Below, one piece after another: positions 8,367 to 16,535 of a DNA stretch of 64,000 bases; position 1 is the first letter of the stretch; the number at the start of each line of letters is the position of its first letter. Origin of the DNA: Balanoglossus misakiensis (Eukaryota; Hemichordata); contig CM082593.2 in NCBI GenBank assembly GCA_040954595.2, positions 10,354,001 through 10,418,000 of the forward strand, read 5' to 3'. The translations under genes and the position numbers were made by a program. The notes below the pieces were generated by a model. It was given only the letters and a program-made list of their open reading frames with translations. It did not search any database and was not told the origin of the DNA.

Positions 8367-9735
8367 TCATTGGCCCACACCATATGCTCTTGCGAAATAA
8401 TGCGTCTTCAGTCTTTTCTTAAAGATACTCAAACTTGGAGCTTGACGAATGTTCCACAGTTTCGTTGCAGCATGAGAGAATGCTCGGCCACCGTATGAAG
8501 AACGTTTGTACATTGTAGTGCATAAAAGGCTCTTATTAGCTGAACGAAGCCTGCGACCAGGAGAATATGTCCGAATGAGATCGCGGATATAGTTCGGAGC
8601 GAGATTATTTAAGGCTTTGTATGTGAGCAGATTTATTTTATACTCTATCCTGTGGCGAACTGGTAACCAATGAAGAAGTTGAAGAACTGGCGTTATATGG
8701 GCAGACTTCCTGGACCGAGTTATGATTCTTGCAGCTGTATTTTGTGTGCGTTGTAGAAGGTTCAGACTGCGTTCTGGTATACCATACAGTAATGCATTAC
8801 CATAGTCGAGTTTCGCTGCCAAAATAGCATGAATCACTGTTTGACATGTTGCTTTGTTAAGAAATTTCCTGATTTGTCCGACACGGCGAAAGTGGTAATA
8901 TATTGATTGACAAGTTTTCTTGATGTGATCTTTATACATGTGCGTATTGTCAAATATTACACCAATATTGCGAGCTGATTTAAAGGTCTAATGCCATGCC
9001 CTATACAACCACGCGTAAAATCACTATTTGGGTCTTGAAGTTAACGTATGTTACTATCTTGCAATGCGTTTTGCCCCTTGTGCTTAGATAACAAGCAAGT
9101 AAAAGTGGCGGGTGGGCGTGTACCCCTAACGCAACTCAGTCGAGTTTTTTCGGCTTTTCGAAGTTCAGTCGAAGGCTTATCTTGATGTGGACAAATAGTC
9201 TTTCACACCTTTGTAAATCCTCTGCCTGTAATGTAAGGCAAGGGCTTCCTTTGCTTTGAACACTGTTTATATAGCTTGTCTTTGTCTGTGGACTTAATTA
9301 CTCACGGACTGCTAATTACACTTTACTGTTAGCAGAATGGTACACTAGAACGTAGTGTACTTGTTTGTCCATATGCAAATACCTTCGCCTGGCTCGAGTG
9401 CGAAGTGGCTCCCTGATCACAGGCATGAAAAAAGGGGGCAAATTCCGGCATTCGCGCACATTTTTCGGAACCGACACAATAGGCAATGCATAGACAGGTA
9501 CCCTAGGTGAGCTTTTGACGTGGAAAAATGAAAACTTTCCAAAGCATGGCATTAGACCTTTAACGACGGGAACAGAGCTTGAACCAATGGTAATCTTGTC
9601 AATAGCATCAGCAGAGTGATGAAATTGTGAACGAATAAGTAGAATCTCAGTTTTTGGAGTCGTTGAGTTGAAGCTTGTTTTGGGTCATCCAGTCCTTAAG
9701 ATCACGGATACAGGCCTCAATGGACATTTGGGCAA
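8367..9735 (-). pseudogene. LINE reverse-transcriptase C-terminal region (L2/CR1 type)
   Basis: Two pieces flank the MITE. The upstream piece (9564-9735) reads IRDLKDWMTQNKLQLNDSK, then needs a shift at the plus-strand T5 run near 9651 (one A too many in coding sense) to continue TEILLIRSQFHH. The downstream piece (8367 to about 8979) reads HIKKTCQSIYYHFRRVGQIRKFL, LDYGNALLYG, LHWLPVRHRIEYKI, LLTYKALN, YGGRAFSHAATKLWN and SLSIFKKRLKTHYF before its stop. These are the standard thumb and C-terminal words of L2/CR1-type RTs. The catalytic palm (YADD) and endonuclease are missing by 5' truncation. It is not functional. Confidence 0.82.
8980..9563 (-). mobile_element. TTAA-flanked 576-bp MITE family 1, copy 1
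   Basis: The element 8984-9559 is bounded by TTAA at 8980-8983 and 9560-9563. Its termini are a perfect 16-bp inverted repeat (aggtctaatgccatgc). It matches the copy at 11053-11628 in opposite orientation over its whole length at high identity, and the two have exactly the same length. TTAA target duplication is typical of piggyBac-type transposition, so a non-autonomous piggyBac-like element is the best reading. It carries tatataaac and atttgcat words and a 78-codon open frame (9316-9552, minus). It is inserted in the LINE. Confidence 0.8.
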
Positions 9736-10160
9736 AAACCAACTGACACTTACATTCGTCCCTGTGGAACAAAAACCACACCTATCGCCCTGTTGGTTAG
9801 TGTCTAATTAAATGTACAAAATCAATGACTTAGGCAGGTGCAACAGACGACCCCGCCTTTGGTATATCATTATGGTCCCATCCGTATATGCCCCCCCCCC
9901 TCCCAAGCCAAAGCTGCATGCATCTGCTGTGGATGCTCACTAAGCAAAAGTAGGTGAAAGGTCACATAAGGTCGCCCACAACTTGACGGGAAAATCGGAC
10001 TTCATATTGATCCATGTGCAACAAATAGCACGCCACCACCCCTTTCATTGACCCCACAATTACGCATGCACATAATTATTGAGTTATGCAGGTGTCACAG
10101 GTGACACCCGAATCGGGTGTATTATTTTAGTCCCATACAGCTGCATGTAGCTGCGTGCCG
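9736..10160 (+). repeat. Old tandem repeat, about 245-bp period, right part
   Basis: Continues the repeat of 7565-8288 beyond the LINE. gtggaacaaaaaccacacc near 9765 and catgtgcaacaaatag at 10013 are about 248 bp apart and correspond to cttgtgcaacaaatcc at 8082. ggcaggtgcaacagac at 9834 and gcaggtgtcacaggtgac at 10094 are about 260 bp apart. Includes a C10 run at 9891-9900. The repeat fades out near gctgcatgtagctgc at 10140-10157. Confidence 0.55.
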
Positions 10161-10313
10161 TTACGGGCGACCTGATAACCCACACGGCCACCTGCGGGCC
10201 GACCCCCATACTGAACGTCCAGTTGCAACATCACGACTGAAGTAGGAACTTTTGAACGGCAACGAAGCCTGATCTCTGATTATTGCTGGTACCATACTCC
10301 TGTCGTGCAAGAG

Positions 10314-10425
10314 AATCACTGGTCTGCTGACGTATTTCAGCCAATTTCCCAAACTACTATCCACTACATGTGACTACAATGCTAATGAAACCTCCCACAA
10401 CATTAGCGACTTAGGGTCAAAGTCC
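10314..10425 (+). repeat. About 112-bp dispersed repeat, copy 1 (direct partner at 13045-13160)
   Basis: Shares aatcactggtctg, acgtatttcagcc, gctaatga, acaacatta and gtcaaagtcc in order with 13045-13160, at roughly 75% identity. It ends exactly where recognisable LINE sequence begins, and the partner begins near the other end of that LINE. Confidence 0.55.
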
Positions 10426-11048
10426 ACTGTTTTAAATTTTTTCATCGGTTTTACTTTAAAGGATGCCCACAAATTGCAACAGTAAATATTACTACAATAT
10501 GCCAAAAATAAAACTTTCTTCACATCTTGACTAAAATGTTGAAAATGTCTCAATAGCATGTTTGCTCTAACACAAAATGCTCTTCTCTGTCGTTCAATAT
10601 CTTCATTATCACAACCCTCACAAGATATAACATGGCCCAGATAGGTGTGTACAGGTACAAACTTTAAAGTGATGTCATTAAGTTTAACCGAAGGAATTCT
10701 TTGAACGCTCATATTCTTCCCATTAAAAAGCATGCACACAGTTTTACTAGAATTATAAATTATATCATAATCATTGCCATAAATTTCACAAATTCTAAGA
10801 AGACGGTGTAGACCCTTAATACTTGGACTGAGTAGAGTCATGTCGTCAGCGTAACCTAAAGTGTTAGCGCTGACACCACACATGGTACAGCCAACTTTGG
10901 CTTTACAGAGTGCATTGATAAGATCATCAATGTAGACATTAAAAAGATAGGGAGAGAGTACTCCCCCTTGTCTTACACCGTTAGAAACAGAAAACAACTC
11001 TGAGGTTTCATTACCCCACAACACAGTAAACAATTGATTTCTGTACCA
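10426..11048 (-). pseudogene. LINE reverse-transcriptase palm fragment with YADD
   Basis: Encodes LFTVLWGNETSELF, the motif GVRQGGVLSPYLFNVYIDD, then LGYADDMTLLSPS with the catalytic YADD, KTVCMLF, VHTYLGHVIS and an R-rich thumb segment. Coding resemblance stops at about 10426, where the 112-bp repeat begins; the last codons before the stop at 10374 come from that repeat. The 5' end is the TTAA of the MITE at 11049. It is in the same frame as the 11633-12021 fragment once the MITE is removed, with one stop (TAA) created or already present at the join. Confidence 0.8.
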
Positions 11049-11632
11049 TTAAAGGTCACATGTCATGCTTTGGAAAGTTTTCATTTTTCCACGTCAAAAG
11101 CTCACCTAGGGTACCTGTCTATGCATTGCCTATTGTGTCGGTTCCGAAAAATGTGCACGAATGCCAGAATTTGCCACCTTTTTTCATGCCTGTGATCGGG
11201 GAGCCACTTCGCACTCGAGCCAGGCGAAGGTATTTGCATATGGACAAACAAGTACACTATGTCGTAGTGTACCATTCTGTTTACAGTAAAGTGTAATTAT
11301 CGGTCCATGAGTAATTAAGTCCACAGACAAAGATAAGCTATATAAACAGTGTTCAAAGCAAAGGAAGCCCTTGCCTCACATTGCAGGCAGAGGATTTACA
11401 AAGGTGTGAAAGACTATTTGTCCACATCAAGATAAGTCTTCGGCTTAACTTCGAAAAGCCAAAAAAAATCGACTGAGTTGGGTTAGGGGTACACGCCCAC
11501 CCGCCACTTTTACTTGCTTGTTATCTAAGCACAAGGGGCAAAACGCATTGCAAGATAGTAACATACGTTAACTTCAAGACCCAAATAGTGATTTTACGCG
11601 TGGTTGTATAGGGCATGGCATGGGACCTTTAA
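11049..11632 (+). mobile_element. TTAA-flanked 576-bp MITE family 1, copy 2
   Basis: The element 11053-11628 lies between TTAA at 11049-11052 and 11629-11632. It is the reverse orientation of the copy at 8984-9559, the same 576-bp length and about 95% identical by eye. The termini are slightly decayed (aggtcacatgtcatgc against gcatggcatgggacct). It splits the reverse-transcriptase frame of the host LINE. The 78-codon frame (11060-11296, plus) is again intact. Confidence 0.8.
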
Positions 11633-12035
11633 TATAAAATTCGTACAGCATACAAGGGAACATTCCTGTCGATGAGCTTGTTAACCAGTTTAAAGTGATT
11701 AACTCTGTCAAAAGCTTTTGAAGCATCCAGAAAACAAGTAAACACTGGTCTTCCATTGCTGGTGTAGTAGCTAATGATTTCTTTAAATGCAAATAAACAC
11801 AGGTCAGTTGAATGTTCTCGCTTGAAACCAAATTGTAAATAATGAGAGGTAAGAAACTCCTCACAACGAGAAAGTAAAATAGGCTCAAAAACTTTAGAGA
11901 AAACAGTTGCTAGTGCTATCGGCCGGTAGTTACTGGCATCACTACAAAGCTTAGTTTTATCCTTAATTGGAACTAAAATAACGTTGATAGCCTCAGTTTG
12001 CAGGTAACCATGAACAATCAAGTCAAAATGGGTAA
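11633..12035 (-). pseudogene. LINE reverse-transcriptase fingers/palm fragment
   Basis: Encodes VHGYLQTEAINVILVPIKDK, then NYRPIALATVFSKVFE, QFGFKREHSTDLCLFAF and CFLDASKAFDRVNHFKLVNKL, with the first catalytic aspartate in FLDASKAFD. It runs directly into the MITE after AVRILY. Its upstream junction to the linker fragment (12018-12455) needs a frame change near 12020-12035 (SSILPILT in one frame, HFDLIVHGYL in the other). Confidence 0.8.
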
Positions 12036-13000
12036 AATAGAGGAGTCTGAGAATTTGAGGTGCTCAGCTGAAATATTGTCAATGCCAGCTGTCTTATCGT
12101 CAGGTAACTTATGTATAGCAGAAATTACTTCTTCTTCAGAAACATACATATCAGAAGAAAATTTAACATACTTCATTTTCTCCTCGATGTCATTTTTACC
12201 AGTCTGAGCCTGGACAGAATTCAAAATATCACTGAAATGCTTGTGCCACATAATTGCAATTTCACTCTCACCAGTCGCTCCACCTACAGTGTCAGAAAGC
12301 GGCATTTTTCTGCTAGTTTGCTTTCTGACTTCCTTCCAGAAGTCGTTCTGTTTGTGGCAGCGTAAATTGTCAGCCATCTTGTCAGCCCTATTTTGATTCT
12401 CAATCTTTTTACAAGCACGTAAAGCATACTTAAAACGAGCTCTGGAAGATTTCATGGTTTCAAAAAGCGGGCCTTGTTAAGGTTTACCCCCATTAACCCA
12501 TAATAAAAACATGGAACGGGCATAGTCGTGACTTTCTTTTACAAAATCGTTCCAGCCAGGCACAACATGAACTTTCTGGTGAAACTTACGCCTAATGGTA
12601 TCTTTTGCAGCACAATTCAATGCGTCCACAACACTACTATAACAAGTATCAATTGCCTGTAAATGCGAAGGGTATGTACAGTTCACATTAGTGCAGAATA
12701 ACTCTTCGGATAAATTAATCTTATCAACCTTGGCTTTGGTACAACGGGTGTAGGCGGATATATTCTGCTGTGACAATTTTTTCCAATCAACTCGAAAATT
12801 ACATTGCTTGAAGGAACTACTGCTGAAGCATTCATCAGCAGAAGTGTTGAAATGAACCTCTATTGAAACAGGAATATGGTCGGAGTCAACAACATTGCAA
12901 AGACTCGAAATTGAAAGAACATTGCTATAAAAATTTTTAGTGGTAACACAGTGGTCAATCCAAACTCAGCGTAATTCAATAAAACGCCCTAACACAGCCT
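12018..13000 (-). pseudogene. LINE endonuclease C-terminus and linker
   Basis: From about 12970 it reads WIDHCVTTKNFYSNVLS, CNVVDSDHIPVSIEVHF (the SDH motif ending APE-type endonucleases) and NFRVDWKKLSQQNISAY. It continues in one frame through VVPGWNDFVKESHDYARSMF to WVNGGKP, where a TAA at 12477-12479 interrupts. The same frame resumes with QGPLFETMKSSRARFKYALRACKK and runs to LPDDKTAGIDNISAEHLKF, the usual lead-in to the RT domain. A further stop (TGA) lies just before WIDHC. Sequence upstream to about 13040 is open but not securely recognisable. Confidence 0.75.
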
Positions 13001-13044
13001 GAACTCCGATAATGTGTTGTCCCAAAATTCATTCCGTGGAAAAT

Positions 13045-13160
13045 AATCACTGGTCTGTTTACGTATTTCAGCCGATTTTCCAAGGACTACTGCAACTCGC
13101 CAGAAGTGAGTAGCCTGCTAATGAGATCTCCACAACATTACGTAATGACGGTCAAAGTCC
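13045..13160 (+). repeat. About 112-bp dispersed repeat, copy 2
   Basis: Direct-orientation partner of 10314-10425, with shared word order aatcactggtctg, acgtatttcagcc, gctaatgaga, acaacatta, gtcaaagtcc. The two copies bracket the decayed LINE. Confidence 0.55.
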
Positions 13161-13246
13161 GATGCCCCAGTGTCCGTCCTCAGCCCACCAAAAAATGCGA
13201 AAAAATATTACAAAAATCTTCTTCTCAAAATCGACGTGGCCTAGGA

Positions 13247-13562
13247 CCTTGAAATTTGGCACAGGGGATTTTGGCCACATGGTCTACAAAAATCGCGAAA
13301 AGAATGTACATGCCCCCATTAACGTGCAAATTAGGTCAATTTGAAAATTTCGCTCGATTATAGCCACAAAGTCACGTGACTAATTACAAATTCAAAGGGC
13401 AGGTGCACCAGTACTCATGGGCCCCAACCACCGTGCCAAATTTGGAGGCGCACCTGCCGGAATTTCAGAGAAAAACGGGCGCAAAAAAACGACTCAAGAA
13501 GAAAGAAGACAAACTCCAGCAATAACAGAAGGGGACCAAGCGCCTGAGGGCTCTTGGTCCCC
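13247..13562. repeat. Inverted repeat plus terminal hairpin, possible short element
   Basis: ttgaaatttggcaca..gg (13249-13265) is a near reverse complement of ccgtgccaaatttgga (13431-13446). A separate strong hairpin follows at 13531-13544 / 13549-13562 (ggggaccaag..cttggtcccc, 13 of 14 pairs), preceded by an A-rich tract. Small open frames here (13162-13344, 13417-13611) show no family features. The boundaries are uncertain. Confidence 0.45.
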
Positions 13563-14290
13563 TAAATATGGGACTAAACTTGACAGATACCCGGAATATT
13601 TTCCTATTTAGGATACCTGGTTGCATTTCCACCTAAAGGCGTCCTATTGGCGTGGAAATTTTATAACTTGAAATCGTTTGACTGGGTGATAGGTATTAAT
13701 ATCTTATGATGTTATAAAACACTTGGCTCGCCGAAGGTAAGGACCGATTATAGCGTCAGTCGTGTCATAAAATCTATATGAACGTCATGGGTCAATAAAC
13801 TTGATGGTCCAATAAAATTTAATGGTTCGTAAAACTATTGTGTCCAATGTCTGCAGAGTATACAGGCTGCAACATGTGTATGAGTCAGGATTAACGGCTG
13901 TAGCCATCAACCCAAAAGGTGAACGTCCTATTCTCACTAACTTAAATAGGTTTTGCGACCTAGTTGAGTGATAAAAACCTTATGATAAAGTCGACACAAT
14001 TTCTAGATGACGATGTGCAAATGAGAGTTCATAAGCTAAAGTAAAGTTCAATGAATTCTATACAAAGTTCAAAAAAGATTTTTTACTAAAGGAAGACATG
14101 AACAAACTGATATCGTCTCTTCATATTCGTACATGTCCAACTGTTGTGATTTGACCCCCCCCCCCCCCATGGTACATGAACCTATTACTTAGTACACACT
14201 TAAACAATTGGCATTTGAAGTGCCTTGCTTGACAGTGTTTAATGCGGTGGTCAGCCGCGTTTATCTCTCGCCACTTCATGCATCATGTCG
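13563..14290. other. No recognisable gene
   Basis: AT-rich sequence with a C14 homopolymer at 14155-14168. No open frame with coding features and no repeat pairing elsewhere in the window was seen. Confidence 0.4.
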
Positions 14291-14292
14291 CC

Positions 14293-14616
14293 TTAAAGGG
14301 ACAAACTCTCTCTCTCGTCGCCCTTTTCTATTAATTATGTTTGATACAAGACACCGTTTATATTAATGGTCATGTGTATATGTAGTGAATGAACGTTCAA
14401 CCACACACAACTTCCATCCTGCTTGTATGATATGAGAGTAAAAACTCGCCCAAAATGAATTAATGGTAGAGACCGATTTTTCAGTTTTGCGAGTTTTCGC
14501 TCTCGTGTCTACATGCGGGATAGAAGGTGTGTGCGGTTGAACGTTGCATCACTATATATCCACATTTACATTAATATAAACGGTGTTTTGTATCAAACAT
14601 GGAAAAGGGCAGCGAG
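14293..14616. mobile_element. Palindromic TTAA MITE family 2, copy 1 (right end lost)
   Basis: Starts TTAA (14293-14296) then agggacaaactctctctct. The left half (gtttgatacaagac, aacgttcaacc, acacaacttcca, gagagtaaaaactcgcc) returns as reverse complement in the right half, ending in gtatcaaacatggaaaagggcagcgag. The expected right terminus gtccctttaa is missing. At 14617 a TTAA begins a family 3 MITE, which may have replaced it. Confidence 0.7.
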
Positions 14617-14990
14617 TTAAGGATGTACGATCAGTAAAATTGAAAGCATTGTCATTTCTTTTAATCGTGAATTTTCGTTTCTGATTTGTATGTATAATGA
14701 AAATCCATTTTGGGTCACTGCACTTGTTTTCGACTTTAAACAAGGCCGTGAATTTAGTCGACAATTGAAGAAAACTGCTAACGGTCAGCATTTTCTACCA
14801 ATGGTTTGTCTATGGATACAATATTGAACAAAGTTTATCTCAAAATAGAGCGTGATGAATTTATTTTGATTTGTCGGAGCTATGTGTAAAATTTCATGAA
14901 AATGACAATAGTAGAAGTGAGTTTTCTAACTATTCTCCATGTACTCCTATGGGAAGAGACACAGGCGCACAGTTTACCAGTTGACGACCT
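14617..14990 (+). mobile_element. TTAA MITE family 3, copy 3
   Basis: Begins TTAAGGATGTAC at 14617 and matches the reverse complement of 4363-4790 along most of its length. It ends near cctatgggaagagacacaggcgcac, which mirrors the tgcatgtgtgtctgttcctga end of that copy. The exact right boundary is unclear. Non-coding. Confidence 0.65.
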
Positions 14991-15249
14991 CTAAAGAGGA
15001 AACGGGGGGGGGGGGATGATGAAAGGTTTAAGACTTACAGATCACAACTTAAAGAGCCATTCAGAAAGAGGCTTAGAGTGGAGTATCAAATCGGACGATA
15101 CCACTGACTGGTGGAGGAAGACAAAATAAGCAAACTGAGTAGATGAGTGCTCAGATTTCTTCAGAGGACCAAACGTTTCAAAGAATTATACGTGACAATC
15201 CATGCCTGGTCCGTCAGTAGATATAAACAGAACATTGTGGCTGTATTCA

Positions 15250-15548
15250 TTAAAGGGACCAAGTCTCTCTCTCGCTGCCCTTTTTCCATTAATTATGTTT
15301 GATACAAGACTGCGTTTATATTATTCTACATGTGGATATAGTGAATCAACGTTCAACCATACACACCTTCCACCCCGCTTGTATAGACACGAGAGTTTTA
15401 AAAAGTAGCCAAAATGAATAAACGGTCTCTACCATTTATTCATTTCGGGCGAGTTTTTACTCTCGTATCATACAAGCCGGATGGAAGTTGTGTGTGGTTG
15501 AACGTTCATTCACTAACATAAACGGTGTCTTGTATCATGTCCCTTTAA
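15250..15548. mobile_element. Palindromic TTAA MITE family 2, copy 2 (complete)
   Basis: A 291-bp element at 15254-15544 between TTAA at 15250-15253 and 15545-15548. Terminal inverted repeat agggac / gtccct, with long inner arms carrying gatacaagac, aacgttcaacca and tctcgtat/atacgagag words that snap back around a centre near 15420. Same family as 14293-14616, which keeps only its left terminus. Confidence 0.75.
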
Positions 15549-15611
15549 CACTTTTGAAGCATTTTACTAATGCTAACATGACTAGACCAATTGAATGATG
15601 TTACATTGCAG

Positions 15612-15693
15612 GTTATCAACTCAGAGGGGCGTCTTGTTATAAAGCGGTACCTGACAAACAATCAGCTGGCAACGCTGAAAATACCTGTCAGTC
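15612..15693 (+). CDS. Candidate orphan internal exon, unknown product
   Basis: An 82-nt stretch sits between an acceptor (ttacattgcag, AG at 15610-15611, with a branch-point-like tgctaac about 40 nt upstream) and a strong donor gtaagtat at 15694. It reads VINSEGRLVIKRYLTNNQL then ATLKIPVS in phase 0 to phase 1, with no stop. I do not recognise the protein, and no partner exons were found within several kilobases on either side. It could be a real exon of a gene whose other exons are far away, or chance. Confidence 0.28.
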
Positions 15694-15799
15694 GTAAGTA
15701 TGAAAGTATACATCATTTGAGTAGAATTTTACGGGAGTTCCTAACAAGGCTTGGACATGTCACGCACAAATACAAAGGGCGCGTATAAAGACAGACAAA

Positions 15800-16330
15800 A
15801 CCTCGCTCAGTGTGAGGTGTTCAGCGATTGCATCTGATAAGTCGAAAATGCTTGATCACGTGTCATGTTCAGTTGGGAAATTGGATATGTCTCAGGCCAA
15901 AAAAACTAATATGTGCTATTCCGATTACATGGTTTTCAAAAATATTGTAGGTAGAAAGGGACATTTTTTTATTTTTCAATTTTTTTTATATCTTTGGCCG
16001 TCGTAGTGTAGAAGAATGACATCATAGTTCTTGCGTGATTCTCGCAATTTTCATGAATTGTTTTATATTTGACATCGTTATTTTTACTTCCGGTTTGCGA
16101 AGATCTAAACTGTTTTGGGTCGGCGGGCTAAAATTAGGGTAGTTCGGGTAATCGTTATGACATTGGGAGCTACGGCTGCAAAGCCATGTGTCTCGTGCGA
16201 AAAGGGCCCTTAACCTTTTGCAATATTTAACAGCAAACAACAGACAGTTTTGAGAATAAAAGGTTTCCGTCGTGTCTGACTTTCATATCGCATTAATAGC
16301 ATATCCCTAATTTTAAAGAAATTAGGAGAG
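15800..16330. other. No recognisable gene
   Basis: Mixed-composition sequence with only short chance frames. No splice-bounded coding stretch or paired repeat was noticed. Confidence 0.4.
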
Positions 16331-16535
16331 ACAGAGTGAAACAGGCAGAGTGGCAGACAGACACAAGCAGACAGACAGAGCAACATTCATCAGTAGAGAC
16401 ACTCACCGGTCGCTCGCTCGCTCGCTCACTCTCTCTCTCAGAGAGAGGGGGCAGACAGTCAGACAGACAGACGTTGACAGACAGTCAGTAAGTCAGTCAG
16501 CCAGTTAATCAGTCAGTCAGCCGTCAAAGACACAG
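16331..16535. repeat. Low-complexity CAGA/CAGT/GCTC microsatellite cluster
   Basis: Interrupted runs of cagacaga, gctcgctcgctc, ctctctctc and cagtcagtcag in succession. Simple-sequence DNA. Confidence 0.75.

Larger units (their letters stand above)
8289..9735 (-). mobile_element. 5'-truncated L2/CR1-type LINE, interrupted by a 576-bp MITE
   Basis: On the minus strand the element runs from about 9735 to a 3' end made of a GCGCC/GGCGC stem (8356-8361 with 8322-8327) and a (TGAT)n tail at 8289-8310. Both are characteristic of L2/CR1-type LINEs as I know them. The body encodes the C-terminal part of the reverse-transcriptase protein. The 5' end is cut near 9735, where the old tandem repeat resumes. 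MITE family 1 sits at 8984-9559 between a TTAA pair. Removing it brings ..TIGSSSVPVV directly to SARNIGVIFDNTHM.., a natural junction for this protein family. Confidence 0.8.
10426..13040 (-). mobile_element. Decayed APE-type non-LTR retrotransposon (CR1/Jockey group)
   Basis: On the minus strand, from about 13040 down to 10426, there are in order the C-terminal end of an apurinic-type endonuclease, an inter-domain linker, and reverse-transcriptase fingers and palm. The copy lacks the start of the endonuclease and everything C-terminal to ..KVKPMKKFK. It is split by MITE family 1 at 11053-11628 and carries at least two in-frame stops and one frameshift. The APE-type endonuclease places it in the CR1/Jockey/L2 superclade; I cannot assign the clade further. 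It is a different family from the LINE at 8289-9735. Confidence 0.78.

Noticed and set aside
10314-13160. LTR retrotransposon suggested by direct repeats around an RT
   Set aside because: The enclosed RT and endonuclease are clearly non-LTR type, and the repeats are about 75% identical without the usual LTR ends, primer site or integrase.
13162-13611. Two small lysine/arginine-rich frames
   Set aside because: They lie in a repeat-like region with inverted arms and a hairpin; no domain or splice evidence.
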